From: Candidatus Shapirobacteria bacterium | GTDB lineage: Bacteria > Patescibacteriota > Microgenomatia > UBA12405 > JAHJSD01 | Direction of reading: 5' to 3' | Assembly (NCBI GenBank): GCA_027021145.1 | Contig: JALUUX010000096.1 | Location: 1-5,624, forward strand | Length of the DNA: 5,624 bases | Shown here: in pieces, positions 5,106 through 5,624 of the stretch | How the letters are laid out: each line of letters begins with the position of its first letter | Numbering within the stretch: the stretch's first letter is position 1 | Position numbers and translations under genes: made by a program | Notes under the pieces: model-generated | What the model was told of the DNA's origin: nothing | Database searches by the model: none | Seen by the model: only the letters and a program-made list of their open reading frames with translations

Positions 5106-5369
5106 CTCTCTTAAAACTAAAAAGAAGGCCGCCAGGATCCCTAGAACCGCCAACATGAAGTATTCGACGATTACCTTCAGAGAAAGATCACCTCCTTGCC
5201 AGTGATGAAAAATTCCCCAAAGAAAATAACCCAAACCGGTTAAGACTAGCGCCAATTGCTGTCCTCCTGGCAAATGGCCAAAAATCAAGAAGGCCCCCAA
5301 TCCCAATAGAAAAATTACTCCTAAACAAATAAAGTCAAATGGATGTTTTTTTATCTCCTGAATTATCAC
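5103..5369 (-). CDS. 88-aa membrane protein with three predicted helices, function unknown
   Basis: The predicted product begins MIIQEIKKHPFDF and has three hydrophobic segments at about 12-30, 38-54 and 66-86. Between the last two is a polar stretch, HHWQGGDLSLK (55-65), with a His pair. The pattern KHPFDF...YFLWGIFHHWxxGDL...KVIVEY resembles a small uncharacterised membrane protein I recall from CPR genomes; I cannot name a function. The start is GTG (complement of 5367-5369); no ATG is available upstream of the KKHPFDF block, and there is no Shine-Dalgarno in front of it. A GGAG just inside the frame (about 12 nt in) has no usable start after it. It is the second gene of the leftward group and ends 14 nt before ykuK with TGA. 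No fault is seen. Confidence 0.7.
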   Translation of the reverse strand: MIIQEIKKHPFDFICLGVIFLLGLGAFLIFGHLPGGQQLALVLTGLGYFLWGIFHHWQGGDLSLKVIVEYFMLAVLGILAAFFLVLRE

Positions 5370-5436
5370 CGGCTTAACTTTTCAATTAACTTTTAACTTT
5401 TAACCAAACTATTCACTATTAACTATTCACTATTCA
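5370..5436. other. Short AT-rich spacer with no ribosome binding site
   Basis: These 67 bases between the two small membrane genes consist largely of heptamer-like tandem repeats. I see no Shine-Dalgarno before the GTG start of the 88-aa gene and no terminator-type hairpin. Confidence 0.5.
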
Positions 5437-5438
5437 CT
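5388..5438. repeat. Two adjoining heptanucleotide arrays (AACTTTT x2, ATTCACT x4)
   Basis: AACTTTT occurs twice in tandem at 5388-5401, with a related TTAACTTTT at 5374-5382. ATTCACT, ATTAACT, ATTCACT, ATTCACT run contiguously at 5411-5438, with one base substituted in the second copy. Both arrays have the 7-bp period seen in trmD. The second array runs into the stop codon of the partial membrane gene (5437-5439). Confidence 0.85.
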
Positions 5439-5624
5439 AATTTATCACTCCTGGTTGACTTAATAAGATCAAGAGAAACATTAAAGCCAAGAAACCAGCA
5501 TGAGCGGTGGTCCGCCCGACTGAACGATAAATCTTTTTTCTCATTAAAACATAAGCATCAATAATTAAGGCGCCGGTAATTAAGCCAAACAAGAAAGCAC
5601 TCAAGTAGCGCGTTAGGCTCAAGG
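5437..5624 (-). CDS. Partial small membrane protein, function unknown (start outside the window)
   Basis: The frame is open to the right edge of the window. A TTG at 5622 could be read as a start, but it is just as likely an internal Leu, so I treat the gene as truncated by the window. The visible ~62 residues contain two hydrophobic segments, about AFLFGLITGALIIDAYVL and AGFLALMFLLILL, joined by a basic loop (MRKKIYRSVGRTTAHAG). By the positive-inside rule the loop should be cytoplasmic. I do not recognise the family with confidence. It is the first visible gene of the leftward group and ends TAG 67 nt before the GTG of the 88-aa membrane protein. Confidence 0.55.
   Translation of the reverse strand, partial: LSLTRYLSAFLFGLITGALIIDAYVLMRKKIYRSVGRTTAHAGFLALMFLLILLSQPGVIN

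Overview
The window most likely comes from a bacterium of the Candidate Phyla Radiation (Patescibacteria). The signs are a PaaX-type regulator with a Cas2-like fold of the kind common in those genomes, two very small membrane proteins that resemble families I remember from that group, few Shine-Dalgarno sequences, and short tandem oligonucleotide repeats scattered through genes and gaps. This is an inference from gene content and needs a phylogeny. TGA is a true stop (end of trmD at 2051-2053; end of the small membrane gene at 5103-5105), so this is not a lineage that recodes TGA, such as Gracilibacteria or Absconditabacteria.

Layout from left to right. 1-525 (+) is the C-terminal half of tsaD (tRNA t6A37 synthesis). 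526-670 is a convergent gap holding the first copy of a 40-bp imperfect palindrome. 671-1243 (-) is a PaaX/Cas2-like winged-helix regulator. 1244-1336 is a divergent promoter region holding the second copy of the palindrome. 1337-2053 (+) is trmD (tRNA m1G37 methyltransferase), and it overlaps by ATGA with 2050-3234 (+), a membrane protein that fuses a PAP2 phosphatase to a dolichol-kinase-like domain and carries a 33-nt coding minisatellite. Its stop overlaps tail to tail with a minus-strand group that reads leftward: a partial two-helix membrane protein (5437-5624), an 88-aa three-helix membrane protein (5103-5369), a YkuK/DUF458 RNase H-like protein (4597-5088) and a TRAM plus 4-Cys uracil-C5 RNA methyltransferase of the RlmD type (3220-4593).

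Functionally, the window mixes RNA modification (TsaD and TrmD both act at tRNA position 37; the RlmD-like enzyme makes m5U) with membrane lipid-carrier chemistry. The PAP2-kinase fusion could regenerate a polyprenyl phosphate carrier from both the diphosphate and the free alcohol.

The strongest unexplained signals are: (1) two 40-bp palindromes, 33/40 identical and in the same orientation, flanking the PaaX/Cas2-like gene; (2) the 33-nt array inside the lipid enzyme, which seems to amplify a native loop of that protein; (3) roughly seven-nucleotide tandem repeats at three places, two of them inside trmD; and (4) an apparently leaderless promoter for ykuK whose extended -10 TGn is the stop codon of the preceding gene. 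I see no CRISPR array, IS element, tRNA or rRNA.
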